From the NCBI GenBank assembly GCA_035690065.1, contig DASSKW010000096.1:1-21357 (forward strand): a stretch of 21,357 nucleotides of DNA. Reading direction: 5' to 3'. A program made the position numbers and the translations under genes. Source of the stretch: DASSKW01 sp035690065 (GTDB lineage: Bacteria > Pseudomonadota > Gammaproteobacteria > Natronospirales > REEB76). The notes beneath the pieces were generated by a model, which did no database searches, was not told the DNA's origin, and saw only the letters and a list, made by a program, of their open reading frames with translations. Below are positions 1 through 8,355 of this stretch, piece after piece (within the stretch, counting starts at the first letter, position 1; every line of letters begins with the position of its first letter).

Positions 1-3000
1 CGGCGCCCTGACCGATGCCGAGCGCCATCGGCAACAGACCGAGCGTGGTCGTGAGCATGGTCATGATGATCGGGCGCAGGCGCGAGCGGCCGGCTTCGAC
101 CAGGGCTTCATCACGCTCCATGCCGCGTGCTCGTAACTGATTGACCAGGTCGATCAAGACGATGGCGTTGTTGACCACGATACCGGCCAGCATGATCAGA
201 CCGATGAAGACCACTACGCTGATGGTGGTCTGGGTGATGAACAACGCAAATATCGCGCCGACCAGTGCCAGCGGTACGCTGAGCATGATCACCAGCGGAT
301 GGATCAGCGACTCGAACTGGGCAGCCATGACCAGATACACGAGGAAGATCGCGAGCCCCAACGCCAGTTGCATGGAATCGAATGAAGATTTCATCTCCTC
401 ATTCTGGCCGGCGACGCGTACGATCATCCCGGTAGGCACGGTCATATTCGCTAACAGCGCTTTCACATCGCTGGCAGCAGCGCCGAGGTCGCCTTTGGCG
501 ATGTTGGCGGAGACGATCGCCACCCGTTCCTGACCCACTCGCTGGATCTCCGCCGGGCCGCTCGATAGCGTCACGTCGGCAACCGCAGACAGAGGGACGT
601 TGCGGGCACCGCTGGGATTGATGATCAGGTTGCGGATATCGGCCAGATTGGCGCGTTGATCTTTGCGGTTACGGACCAATACATCGATCTTGCGATCATG
701 CAGGGTGTATTGGGTGGCGACATTACCACGCACCTTGGCGACGATGACGTTGGCGATGTCACTGGTGGTAAGTCCGAGCTGTGCGGCCCGCGCCGGATCG
801 ATGTGGATCTGGATCTCGGGCTGACCCGCTTGCATCGTGTTCTTGATGTCGGTCAGTCGTGACGAGGAAGCGAGCAGCTTGGCGACCTGGTCGCTGACAG
901 TCTGTAGCGCGTCGAGGTTGTAACCCACGACTTCGACCTCGAGCGGCGTAGAGAGCGTGAACAGAGAAGGCCGTTCGAATTTGTAGGTCAAACCGGGGAT
1001 CTGCGACAGGGTGGCACGCAGCGCGGTCATCGCCCGATTCTCGTCATCATGTGTGGCACCGTCGTGCAGTACGACATTGACAGTACCGATGTTCTCGCCT
1101 GCATCGACCGGGTTGGCGTCCAGCCGGTTACCGGTGCCGGCGACCGAATACGTGGTAGCGATACCCGGGAGCTTGGCAGCCGCCTGTTGCACCTGCTGCA
1201 CGGTGGCATCGGTTTGAGTCAGCGGCGTCCCAGCAGGTAACGTCAGCCGGACCTGGAACTCGCCCTGTGAAAGTTGCGGGATCAATTCCACGCCCAGAGT
1301 CGGCAGGATCGCGAGCGACAAGGCCAGCGAAGCCAGTGCTGCTCCGAGCACCGTGAGTTTATGACCCAATGCCCAGCGGATCAGACGCGGATAACCGGTT
1401 TCAAGATAGCTGTAGCCGGTGTGAAAAGCATTCATTAGCGGGTTCAGCAACCAGCGCGAGACCTTTCCGGTCAGCCAGGAGAACGAGAACACCGCCTTCA
1501 AGAACCAATGGCTTATGAAGCTGAAGAACCAAGCGCCGCCGCGTGGCAGGTAATAGAGCGCACGTGTAACGCGGTTACCGGGTTCCGCGCGTGGCGGGTT
1601 TGGCCCTTTGCCGTCCACCCGCAACTTGTTGGCGCCAGCGACACCCAATACTGCCATCATCGGGATCAGTGTCAGCGCTGCCAACAGCGAGAAGACGACT
1701 GAATAAGTAACGGTAAGCGATTGATCACGGAACAACTGGCCGGCGATGCCGGTGACGAACACCAGCGGGAAGAACACGGCGATGGTCGTGAGAGTGGAAG
1801 CAGTGATGGCACCACCGACTTCGCTGGTACCTTCCTGTACCGCTTCGACAGTTTGCTTGCCCATGGCGCGATGCCGCGAGATGTTTTCCAGTACCACGAT
1901 GGAACTGTCCACCAGCATTCCGATCGCCAGCGAGATGCCGCCTAATGACATCATGTTGAGGGTGATATTGCCTGCATACATGGCGATGAAAGTCGCGATC
2001 ACCGAGACCGGGATCGTGATGCTTACGATGATCGTGGCCCACAGATTGCGCAGGAAGAAGAAGATCACCAGCGCTGCCAGCAGACCGCCGATGATGGCGG
2101 CATTGATGACGTCGTCGATCGCCGACGAGATGAATACCGACTGGTCATAGGTCTTGACCAGTTTGAGTCCGGCCGGCAAGTGTGGGGCGATGCGGGTGAT
2201 GGCCTGATCCACGGCATGTGCCATCGAGACAGTGTTGGCATCGCCGGCTTTATAGATATCCAGTTCCACCGATTCCTTGCCATTGATGCGGGTAATCGCC
2301 TTGCGCTCCTTGAAGCCGCGTTGCACGGTCGCGACATCTTTCAGATAGATGGCCTGGCCATCACGCACCGCGATCACGGATTTGGCGATGTCATCCACAC
2401 TGCGAAATTCGTTGACGGTACGCACCAGCAACTTCTGGTTACCCTGCTCCAGCAGGCCGCCCGAGAGGTTCACGTTTTCAGCCTGGAGTTTGGCGGCGAT
2501 GTCGGCGATGGAAAGATGCAGTTCGGCGAGCTTGCCCTGATCCACCAGCACTTCGACTTCATCTTCCAGGCCGCCACTGACCTTGACTGCGCCCACGCCG
2601 TCCACGGCTTCCAGTGCCTTGGTCAGGTCCTGATCGGCATAGGTGCGCAGGAATTTCAGTTTGCGTTCGTCGGCATCCGGTGTATCGATGCCTTTGAGGG
2701 TCGCCGGTGTGCCGATGAGTCCGTAGCGCATCACCGGCTCGGTAGAAGGATCGAAGCGCAGCAGCACCGGACGTTTGGCTTCCGTAGGCAGTTCCAGGGC
2801 ATCGATCTTCTCGCGGACATCGACGCCTGCGTAATCCATGTTGGTACCCCAACTGAATTCGAGTGTCACATCGGATTCGCCGGGTCGCGAGACGGAACGT
2901 ACCTGGCGCACATTCTTGATGACACTGACCGCTTCCTCGATCGGCTTGGTTACCAGGTTTTCGATTTCCTCAGGCGCGGCGCCAGGAAGTTCGGTGCGTA

Positions 3001-3157
3001 CCGTGAGGGTGGGGTACGACAACTCCGGCAACAGGTTCAGTTTGAGACGCGCCAGCGCCACGAAACCGAATACCAGTACCGCCAGCGTTACCATTCCGAT
3101 GGTGACGCGGCGGGAAGTGGCGAGTCTTACGATACCTAGGATCTTGGGGGCATTCAC
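1..3157 (-). CDS. RND-family efflux transporter permease (AcrB/HAE1 type), C-terminus cut by window edge
   Basis: Inner-membrane proton-driven pump subunit that works with the adaptor encoded two genes upstream and an outer-membrane channel not seen here. The frame is open from a GTG at 3157-3155 to the window edge, about 1052 codons. A CGGAG lies 9 nt before the GTG; the nearby ATG at 3153 is in another frame. Visible features are a first membrane helix near residues 16-36, the porter-domain start (LPELSYPTLTVRTELPGAAP), a TM4 segment GMLVDSSIVVLENISRHR with Asp417, and near the edge the TM10-11 motifs GIVVNNAIVLIDLVNQ and TTLGLLPMALGIGQGA. Family members run about 1030-1100 residues, so perhaps 60 residues are missing. 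AcrB has a DD pair in TM4; here it is D-S, as in SwrC-like branches. Substrate class cannot be read from the sequence. It is the last gene of a three-gene operon, 20 nt after the DUF2884-like gene. Confidence 0.95.
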   Translation of the reverse strand, partial: MNAPKILGIVRLATSRRVTIGMVTLAVLVFGFVALARLKLNLLPELSYPTLTVRTELPGAAPEEIENLVTKPIEEAVSVIKNVRQVRSVSRPGESDVTLEFSWGTNMDYAGVDVREKIDALELPTEAKRPVLLRFDPSTEPVMRYGLIGTPATLKGIDTPDADERKLKFLRTYADQDLTKALEAVDGVGAVKVSGGLEDEVEVLVDQGKLAELHLSIADIAAKLQAENVNLSGGLLEQGNQKLLVRTVNEFRSVDDIAKSVIAVRDGQAIYLKDVATVQRGFKERKAITRINGKESVELDIYKAGDANTVSMAHAVDQAITRIAPHLPAGLKLVKTYDQSVFISSAIDDVINAAIIGGLLAALVIFFFLRNLWATIIVSITIPVSVIATFIAMYAGNITLNMMSLGGISLAIGMLVDSSIVVLENISRHRAMGKQTVEAVQEGTSEVGGAITASTLTTIAVFFPLVFVTGIAGQLFRDQSLTVTYSVVFSLLAALTLIPMMAVLGVAGANKLRVDGKGPNPPRAEPGNRVTRALYYLPRGGAWFFSFISHWFLKAVFSFSWLTGKVSRWLLNPLMNAFHTGYSYLETGYPRLIRWALGHKLTVLGAALASLALSLAILPTLGVELIPQLSQGEFQVRLTLPAGTPLTQTDATVQQVQQAAAKLPGIATTYSVAGTGNRLDANPVDAGENIGTVNVVLHDGATHDDENRAMTALRATLSQIPGLTYKFERPSLFTLSTPLEVEVVGYNLDALQTVSDQVAKLLASSSRLTDIKNTMQAGQPEIQIHIDPARAAQLGLTTSDIANVIVAKVRGNVATQYTLHDRKIDVLVRNRKDQRANLADIRNLIINPSGARNVPLSAVADVTLSSGPAEIQRVGQERVAIVSANIAKGDLGAAASDVKALLANMTVPTGMIVRVAGQNEEMKSSFDSMQLALGLAIFLVYLVMAAQFESLIHPLVIMLSVPLALVGAIFALFITQTTISVVVFIGLIMLAGIVVNNAIVLIDLVNQLRARGMERDEALVEAGRSRLRPIIMTMLTTTLGLLPMALGIGQGA

Positions 3158-3177
3158 GTGGCGGTGCTCCGGTGTGC

Positions 3178-3765
3178 TCAATCGTCCGAGTTGATCTCAT
3201 GTTCACAGTCACGCGAATCCTTGTCTTCGATGACGGCGAATGGTTTGAAAGCCGGGATATTTGCGGTCAGCTCGTTCTGGAGAAGCTGCAGTGATCTCAC
3301 ATCCTTGCAGATAGGCAAAGCTCTTTTCTTGAACTCCTTGGCGCGGGCATTCGCATGTTTGTTTATGTCATCCTCATCCTCGCCGCTCAGCAGATCGGCG
3401 ATCACGTCGCCGACCACACCCATCGCGAAACCGGCGGCATCCATACCCAGCCTGATCGCCTGGGTCTCCATGTCCTTGACCGAATTGGCGTATTCAAGCA
3501 GGTTCACTTTCTGCTGATCGGTCACCGGGACGGCCTTGCCGTCTATGAAGAGTGTGCCGCTGGTAGTGATGCGGGCTTCACCGCCGGCGTCGTTATCGAT
3601 GATGACGTCGCCATCCTTGATGTGGATGCCATGAGCATCGTTGATGATGATGCGATGACTGTCCTTGTCCGCAGCTTGCGGGTCGGTATTGGATGCCATC
3701 ACGACGGGCACTCCAAGACACAGCGCCACGGTACCGGCAAACAGGGTCAGCAGATATCTGTTCAT
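3178..3765 (-). CDS. Periplasmic DUF2884 (YggN-like) protein
   Basis: Exported 195-aa protein of unknown function. Residues 1-24 form a signal peptide (MNRYLLTLF..., cleavage near VMA-SN). The mature N-terminus has short beta-strand repeats (HRIIINDAHGIHIKDGDVIIDND) followed by GTLFIDGKAVPVTDQQKVNLLEYA. This layout, a small beta segment, an IDGK-type hairpin and then a helical part, resembles the DUF2884/YggN family, and the family call is by pattern only. A hydrophobic glycine-rich stretch (AAGFAMGVVGDVIADLLSG, residues 110-128) and a late Cys pair (CKDVRS and DCEHE) are also visible. The start has an excellent AGGAGA 6 nt upstream. It sits between adaptor and permease with gaps of 16 and 20 nt, so it is co-transcribed with the pump. 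It might be an accessory periplasmic component of the pump; that is inference from position. Confidence 0.75.
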   Translation of the reverse strand: MNRYLLTLFAGTVALCLGVPVVMASNTDPQAADKDSHRIIINDAHGIHIKDGDVIIDNDAGGEARITTSGTLFIDGKAVPVTDQQKVNLLEYANSVKDMETQAIRLGMDAAGFAMGVVGDVIADLLSGEDEDDINKHANARAKEFKKRALPICKDVRSLQLLQNELTANIPAFKPFAVIEDKDSRDCEHEINSDD

Positions 3766-3781
3766 GTTCGCTCTCCTTTGC

Positions 3782-4891
3782 TCAGACTTGCGGGTTCGGC
3801 TTGTTGCTGGCGACGTTCTCCGGCAGCTTCTGGTTCACGACTGCAACCTTGGCACCGTCGCGCAGACTGTTCTGGCCGAGCGTGACGACTGAATCGCCTT
3901 GATCCAGGCCACTCGTAATTTCAATGTCAGTGCCATCGGAATAACCGGTCTTCACCGAAACCCGATGCGCGTCGCCCGCTTTCACTACATACACCGCCGT
4001 CTCGCCGTCCTCGGTGACCAGTGCGGTGCGTGGAATCAGCAGGGTGTGGCGATGGACGTCGTAGGTGATCAGGACACGGCTGAACATGCCGGGTGCCAGC
4101 TCACCCTTGATGTGGCGCAGTTCCACTGTCACCTTGAAGGTACCGGTCTGTGGATCCACTACCGGACTGATGCGTGCGATGCGGCCGGTGAAGCGCTGCC
4201 CCGGGACTGCGTCGGCGCTCAGTGTGGCCGGCTGACCGGCGTGCAATTCAGGCAGGGCATTCTCCGGTACGTACAGCACGGCCAGCAGGGGATCGAAGTT
4301 GCTGATGACGAATACCGATTGATTGGCGGTCAGCGTGTTGCCGACTTTCACCAGCCGCTGGGCGACAGTACCCTCTATGGGCGCACGGATCACCGTGTTG
4401 TCGAGATTGAACTTGGCGATGTCGTAGCTGGCTTTCAGCGCGGCCAGGTCGTATTTGACGCTGTCGTAGGCATCCAGGCTGATGAGGTGATGGTCGTAGA
4501 GTTTCTGGCTGCGCTCGAACTCCTGCTGCTTCTTGTCGTAGTTGGCCTGGGCCTGCTCACAGTCGAACCGCAGCTTGGCATCGTCGAGCTTGGCCAGCGC
4601 CTGACCGGCATGCACCCGCGCGCCTTCCTCGACGTACAGTTGAGCGACAGTCCCTTCCACCTTGGCGACCACGGTAGCTTCCTGATCGGCTTCCAGGGTG
4701 CTGGTACCGCTGTACGTAGCAGCCATATCGCCGCGCGTCACTTCTGCGACTTCGACCGGGATGGCGGGGGTGGCATCCTTTTTGGCGGCCGTCTGCTCGG
4801 CTTCGGCAGCCTTGCCGCTGCATCCCGTCAGGCCCAGAAACCCGGCCAGGGCGAGGCTGGCGAAGGACAAAGAGATCAGCTTGCGGTTCAT
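3782..4891 (-). CDS. RND efflux periplasmic adaptor (membrane fusion protein), lipoprotein
   Basis: HlyD/AcrA-type adaptor of 369 aa linking the RND permease to an outer-membrane channel. The N-terminus is a lipoprotein signal with lipobox LTGC and Cys24, so the mature protein should be lipid-anchored. Then come the first lipoyl half (EADQEATVVAKVEGTVAQLYVEEGARVHAGQALAKLDD, split here as the half-motif ending ALAKLDD near residue 110), a coiled-coil hairpin rich in E, K, Q and D (about 112-165), the second lipoyl half (TVIRAPIEGTVAQRLVKVGN), a beta-barrel and a membrane-proximal domain ending near residue 350. GGGAG lies 7 nt before the ATG. It is the first gene of the operon, 16 nt from the DUF2884-like gene. 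Length is normal for the family. Confidence 0.95.
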   Translation of the reverse strand: MNRKLISLSFASLALAGFLGLTGCSGKAAEAEQTAAKKDATPAIPVEVAEVTRGDMAATYSGTSTLEADQEATVVAKVEGTVAQLYVEEGARVHAGQALAKLDDAKLRFDCEQAQANYDKKQQEFERSQKLYDHHLISLDAYDSVKYDLAALKASYDIAKFNLDNTVIRAPIEGTVAQRLVKVGNTLTANQSVFVISNFDPLLAVLYVPENALPELHAGQPATLSADAVPGQRFTGRIARISPVVDPQTGTFKVTVELRHIKGELAPGMFSRVLITYDVHRHTLLIPRTALVTEDGETAVYVVKAGDAHRVSVKTGYSDGTDIEITSGLDQGDSVVTLGQNSLRDGAKVAVVNQKLPENVASNKPNPQV

Positions 4892-4942
4892 GGTCGTACT
4901 CCCGTGTGGCGCGCTGGCGGTGTGGATGGGTAACCAACGCCT

Positions 4943-4968
4943 TACTGTTGTAGTTTAGTATAACAGTA
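4943..4968. promoter_or_regulatory. Inverted repeat, candidate repressor operator of the RND operon
   Basis: Perfect 7-bp arms TACTGTT (4943-4949) and AACAGTA (4962-4968) are separated by 12 bp. The repeat covers the -10 element of the predicted RND promoter, which is where a repressor would act. TetR-family proteins often control such pumps, but no TetR gene is in the window, so the regulator identity is unknown. Confidence 0.5.
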
Positions 4969-4984
4969 TAAATCAGACATGCAA
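4957..4984 (-). promoter_or_regulatory. Sigma70-like promoter for the RND operon
   Basis: Read on the minus strand, TTGCAT (4984-4979) and TATACT (4962-4957) are separated by 16 bp and lie about 65 nt upstream of the adaptor ATG at 4891. The -10 overlaps the inverted repeat at 4943-4968. A second TATACT at 4970-4965 is a possible alternative -10. Confidence 0.5.
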
Positions 4985-5138
4985 GCCATCCCGCCGGTTA
5001 TTTTCCCGGTGTGGAAAACGGAGCAGGAGGAGGGAATCCAGGCCCGTGAAAGTCAGGCAACCGGTAATAAACTGTACTGGATGATTATTCTAACTGTCTG
5101 AAAAATAAATCAATTAACAGGCTGGATGGTAACACTGG

Positions 5139-5159
5139 CCAGGGCCATCCGTGGCCTGG
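5139..5159 (-). terminator. Stem-loop downstream of prc
   Basis: CCAGGGCCA / TGGCCTGG arms (one bulged G) around a TCCG loop, 15 nt past the prc stop codon. There is no immediate T-run on the minus strand, so it may be a weak terminator or an mRNA-end structure. The remainder of 4985-5138 shows nothing I can assign. Confidence 0.3.
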
Positions 5160-5174
5160 GCTCAAGGGTGCAAT

Positions 5175-7397
5175 TTAGTGTTTGGCCACCGTATCGGCGG
5201 GGGTCTGGCTGGTGGCTGGAAGGCTGCCGACGCCCAGCAGCTTCATATCAATGACGATATGTGCTGCGGCATTCAGAATCACATCCGGTTCCAGGCCATT
5301 CTCGCTATTCTCATCGCCGGATGCAGTAGCGGCATCTTCATCACTGCCGCTGCCATTGGCCGTTTCGGCGTTTTGGGCCGACTTGAGGGCAGCTTCAAGG
5401 GTTGCGGCCGGTGCCAGCCCCTTCAGTTGCCGCCAGGCATTGGCCATCTCCAGCCGCTGTTTATCCAGTTCGGCACGTTGCTGTTTGCGTTCGCTCAGCA
5501 CCAGCGAGATGGATTTCTCGTCGCGCTGTGCCTGGTACTGTTTGAGCTGTTGCAGATACAGCGCCCAGGCCTTGTCGTGAGCGATACGCGCAGCGTGCAG
5601 TTTGAGCAACTTCGGCAAGGCCTGATCCAGCCCCAGGTGCAGTGGCGTGTAATCGGTCGCGGCAATCTGATCCCAGGGCAGGGCGCTGTCCTGGGTCTCT
5701 TCCCCGAATTCGGTCGGGTCGATTATAGATGGCAGGGTGATATCCGGCGTCACGCCCTTGCGTTGAGTGCTGGCACCGTTCACACGATAGAACTTTTCCA
5801 CTGTGAGTTTCAGTTGCCCGGCATCTTCATCGCCAGGGATGATGCGGTTGAGGTCGATCAAGGTCTGTACCGTACCTTTCCCATACGTGGTACTGCCGAT
5901 GATGAGTCCGCGGTGATAATCCTGGATTGCGGCGGCAAAGATCTCCGATGCGGAGGCGGTGAACCGGTTCACCAGGACTGCCAGCGGCCCGGTATAGGTT
6001 ACGCCGCTGTGATCATCGCCCTCGACATCGAGTCTGCCGTCGCTGTCGCGAATCTGTACCACCGGTCCTGGCGGGATGAACAGACCGGTGAGGTCATCGG
6101 CTTCCTGCAGGGAACCGCCGCCGTTGTTACGCAGATCGATGACGACGCTGTCCACGTGCGCCGCTTCCAGTTCCTTTAGCAGACGCCGGACATCGCGTGT
6201 GGTGCTGTTGTAATCCTTCTCGCCTTCCATACGGCCCTGGAAGTCGCTATAGAAGGTAGGGATCGTGACCACGCCGACCTTGTAGGTCTTGTTACCGTCC
6301 TTGACGGTGATGATGTGCTGGTGGGCGGCCTGGGCTTCCAGCTTCACGGTGTCGCGGACCAGGCGGATCACTTTTTCGGGTGAGCCGGGCGCAGCCCCGG
6401 CCGGCAGTATCTGCAAACGCACGACACTACCGGGATTCCCGCGTATCAGCGCCACTACGTCATCCAGCCGCCAGCCCACCACGTCGACTATGTCACTCTT
6501 GTCACCTTGCGCGACACCGGTGATGCGATCGTCCGGATGCAATGCCTTGCTGCGCGCAGCCGGCCCGCCGAGGATGACTCGCTCCACCTTGGTGTATTCG
6601 CCGTCGGTCACCAGCGCGGCGCCGATGCCCTGCAGCTTGAGACTCATCTGGATCTCGAATTCCTTGGACTGATCGGGCGAGAAGTAATCAGTGTGCGGAT
6701 CGAGCGAACGGGTATAGGAGTTCATGAACAGATCGAAGACGTCGCCGTCGGTTACCTGGCGCGCCCGGTGCTCGAAGTTCCGGTAACGTTTGCGCAGGAT
6801 ATCCGCTGTCTGCTTCCAGCTCTTGCCGGCCAGCAGCAGACCGAGCGCATCGCCCTTCACACGCTGCTGCCACAGTGTATTCATCTCGGCAGGCGTCTTT
6901 GCCCAGGGGGTCTTGCGCCGGTCGTAGGTGTAGCTGTCCTTGACTGTAAAATCGGGTTCATGGTCGAGCAGTGAAAGTGCGTAAGCGATGCGTTCGCTCA
7001 CGCGGGTCTGATAGACGTTATACATGTTGAAAGCCGGACGCAGATTGCCACGCCGGATTGCATCTGCCAATTCGTCACGATACTTTGCAAAACTGTCTAT
7101 GTCGGATTGCAGGAAATAACTGCGGCTGGGATCGAGGTCTTCCAGATAGTGCTTGAATATCTGCTCGGAGAGCGTGCTGTTCAGCGCTGCATGACCGTAG
7201 TGATAGCGGGTCAGCAGTCCTGCGATAGCCTGATCGACCAGGGTTTCGCGTGGTTGCGGACTGATGACGGGCAACGGGGCAGCACTCAAACTCGATGCGG
7301 CAGGTGCTGTCACAGGGCTTGAGGTCGCGGGTATAGCAGAGACGCCGAGTAACAGCAGGCTGACGACGGTCAGCACGAGTAAAGACTTGTGACGCAT
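5175..7397 (-). CDS. prc: Tail-specific (C-terminal processing) protease Prc, family S41
   Basis: Periplasmic serine protease that degrades or trims proteins from their C-terminus; in E. coli Prc processes FtsI and controls cell-wall hydrolases. I start it at the ATG at 7397 (740 aa) because this puts a clean signal peptide first (MRHKSLLVLTVVSLLLLGVSA); an in-frame ATG at 7475 would add 26 unlikely residues. Visible parts, in 740-aa numbering, are an N-terminal helical domain to about 240, a PDZ domain about 250-335 (GIGAALVTDGEYTKVERVILG onward is its start), and the S41 core with the Ser-Lys dyad Ser482 (FTASASEIF) and Lys507 (TYGKGTVQ). The C-terminal DUF3340-like helical region spans about 560-660. 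An extra acidic, Ser/Gly-rich tail (about 675-705) makes it longer than the 682-aa E. coli enzyme. The gene stands alone. Confidence 0.96.
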   Translation of the reverse strand: MRHKSLLVLTVVSLLLLGVSAIPATSSPVTAPAASSLSAAPLPVISPQPRETLVDQAIAGLLTRYHYGHAALNSTLSEQIFKHYLEDLDPSRSYFLQSDIDSFAKYRDELADAIRRGNLRPAFNMYNVYQTRVSERIAYALSLLDHEPDFTVKDSYTYDRRKTPWAKTPAEMNTLWQQRVKGDALGLLLAGKSWKQTADILRKRYRNFEHRARQVTDGDVFDLFMNSYTRSLDPHTDYFSPDQSKEFEIQMSLKLQGIGAALVTDGEYTKVERVILGGPAARSKALHPDDRITGVAQGDKSDIVDVVGWRLDDVVALIRGNPGSVVRLQILPAGAAPGSPEKVIRLVRDTVKLEAQAAHQHIITVKDGNKTYKVGVVTIPTFYSDFQGRMEGEKDYNSTTRDVRRLLKELEAAHVDSVVIDLRNNGGGSLQEADDLTGLFIPPGPVVQIRDSDGRLDVEGDDHSGVTYTGPLAVLVNRFTASASEIFAAAIQDYHRGLIIGSTTYGKGTVQTLIDLNRIIPGDEDAGQLKLTVEKFYRVNGASTQRKGVTPDITLPSIIDPTEFGEETQDSALPWDQIAATDYTPLHLGLDQALPKLLKLHAARIAHDKAWALYLQQLKQYQAQRDEKSISLVLSERKQQRAELDKQRLEMANAWRQLKGLAPAATLEAALKSAQNAETANGSGSDEDAATASGDENSENGLEPDVILNAAAHIVIDMKLLGVGSLPATSQTPADTVAKH

Positions 7398-7467
7398 TTT
7401 GTGGGAAATTTCCTGCAGAATGGGGCTGTACCACGGTCTCGGGTACAGCGTCGTACGAGGTAGAGTG

Positions 7468-7481
7468 CCAAGCATACTTGG
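7468..7481. promoter_or_regulatory. Short inverted repeat in the prc upstream region
   Basis: CCAAG (7468-7472) and CTTGG (7477-7481) with a CATA spacer, about 70 nt upstream of the preferred prc start and between the divergent genes. No convincing -35/-10 pair accompanies it on the minus strand. For the plus-strand gene at 7552 there is a TATACT at 7507-7512 without a good -35. Confidence 0.25.
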
Positions 7482-7551
7482 AAGCGCGCGCCGAACGCGA
7501 GCCTTTTATACTATGCAGCCATCATTTTAACCGGCAGAACAGGGCGGGCCC

Positions 7552-7962
7552 ATGCGACCGATCACTTTTTTCAATGGCGTCATATTTGCCAGCATGACGG
7601 CCATGACGGTGGGATCGATCCTCATCATATTCCTGCGCTGGGTGATGGGCATGGATGCCGGGCTCAACCAATCCCTGGTGCAAGGCAGCCTGCCGCTGGC
7701 TGAATTGTGGCGCAATGCATCCATTTTCGGAGTGCTTGCAGTGGCCGCCGGTATCGCCTTCATGGCTCAGGTCAGGGATCGATGGTGGCGCTGGCGGGCT
7801 GAATGGCTGCTGGCATTCTGTCTGGCGGCGGCCCTGATTATCATTCTCATCCTGCCCCAGAATCGACTGCGCGATTTGGGCATTTTGGCCGCAGTCGGCC
7901 TGTTCACCGTGTTGGCATGGATGGGGGCTCGCTGGTCGGGGCAGATCCGTCAGAGATCTTGA
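7552..7962 (+). CDS. Hypothetical small integral membrane protein, four helices
   Basis: I do not recognise this 136-aa protein. It has four hydrophobic segments: about residues 8-30 (FASMTAMTVGSILIIFLRWV), 55-73 (ASIFGVLAVAAGIAFMAQV), 84-101 (EWLLAFCLAAALIIILIL) and 108-126 (LGILAAVGLFTVLAWMGA). Basic residues lie in the 74-83 loop (RDRWWRWRAE) and at the C-terminus (RWSGQIRQRS). This suggests an inner-membrane protein with both ends on the cytoplasmic side. The start ATG follows CAGGGCGGGCCC, a modest ribosome site. It is divergent from prc (77 nt to the longer possible prc start, 154 nt to the preferred one), and no partner gene is nearby on its strand. The reading frame, GC-rich third positions and consistent hydrophobic pattern support a real gene. 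Confidence 0.7.
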   Translation: MRPITFFNGVIFASMTAMTVGSILIIFLRWVMGMDAGLNQSLVQGSLPLAELWRNASIFGVLAVAAGIAFMAQVRDRWWRWRAEWLLAFCLAAALIIILILPQNRLRDLGILAAVGLFTVLAWMGARWSGQIRQRS

Positions 7963-8355
7963 TGCTTACATGGGCGTAAACAGGCGGCGTGTCCGACCGT
8001 TGTCTTTGTACAACAGTCTGCGCCAATACTGCATATGTGAACTTTTCCCGATATTTTTCTGATTTTCCATTCCCTGATTTGTGTGCATGCCACAAGGGTT
8101 GCAAAGGTGGGAATGCGCTAGAATAGGGCCTCCAGCAGGGGTAGAAGCATGATTTGCCGGGCATTTCAAGGGCCTCAGGCGTCCATCCATGGGGTGTCCG
8201 TTATTGACTTGGCGGAACAGATTGAGTAAAAAACGTGGCCCGCTATCGAGCGGTTGGCGATGGGCGCCAATGCGTGGTCTATGATTACCATGCGGCGCCC
8301 GTATGCATTTATATAAACACCGAATACCAAATCCGGTATCTCAGGAGACAGTCAA
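7963..8355 (+). other. Long upstream region/leader of exbB
   Basis: There is no convincing gene in this 393-bp gap. It holds TAGAAT (8119-8124), a possible -10 with a poor -35, then an AGGGG 7 nt before a 26-codon ORF at 8149-8229 (starts MICRAFQGPQ), which may be chance or a leader peptide. Two hairpins follow at once: CCGCT/AGCGG (8240-8253) and TTGGCG/CGCCAA (8254-8270). TATATA near 8310 could be a second -10. A small inverted repeat ATACC/GGTAT (8324-8339) ends just before the exbB ribosome site. No Fur-box match is obvious by eye. Confidence 0.35.

Noticed and set aside
2180..3139. 319-aa plus-strand ORF
   Set aside because: It is antisense to the RND permease, whose motifs are continuous on the minus strand.
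3899..4933. 344-aa plus-strand ORF
   Set aside because: It is antisense to the efflux adaptor, which has a lipobox, lipoyl halves and a good ribosome site.
4985..5075. Possible cobalamin-type riboswitch (CCGGTGTGGAAAACGG, GGGAATCC and GTCAGG fragments)
   Set aside because: The conserved blocks are in the wrong order and there is no B12 box. The stretch also lies upstream of no fitting gene on its own strand.
5151..6179. 342-aa plus-strand ORF
   Set aside because: It is antisense to prc, whose catalytic dyad and PDZ domain are unambiguous.
7398..7475. 26-residue N-terminal extension of Prc from the ATG at 7475
   Set aside because: It would place a signal peptide internally; the ATG at 7397 starts a standard one. 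The extension also overlaps the promoter region.
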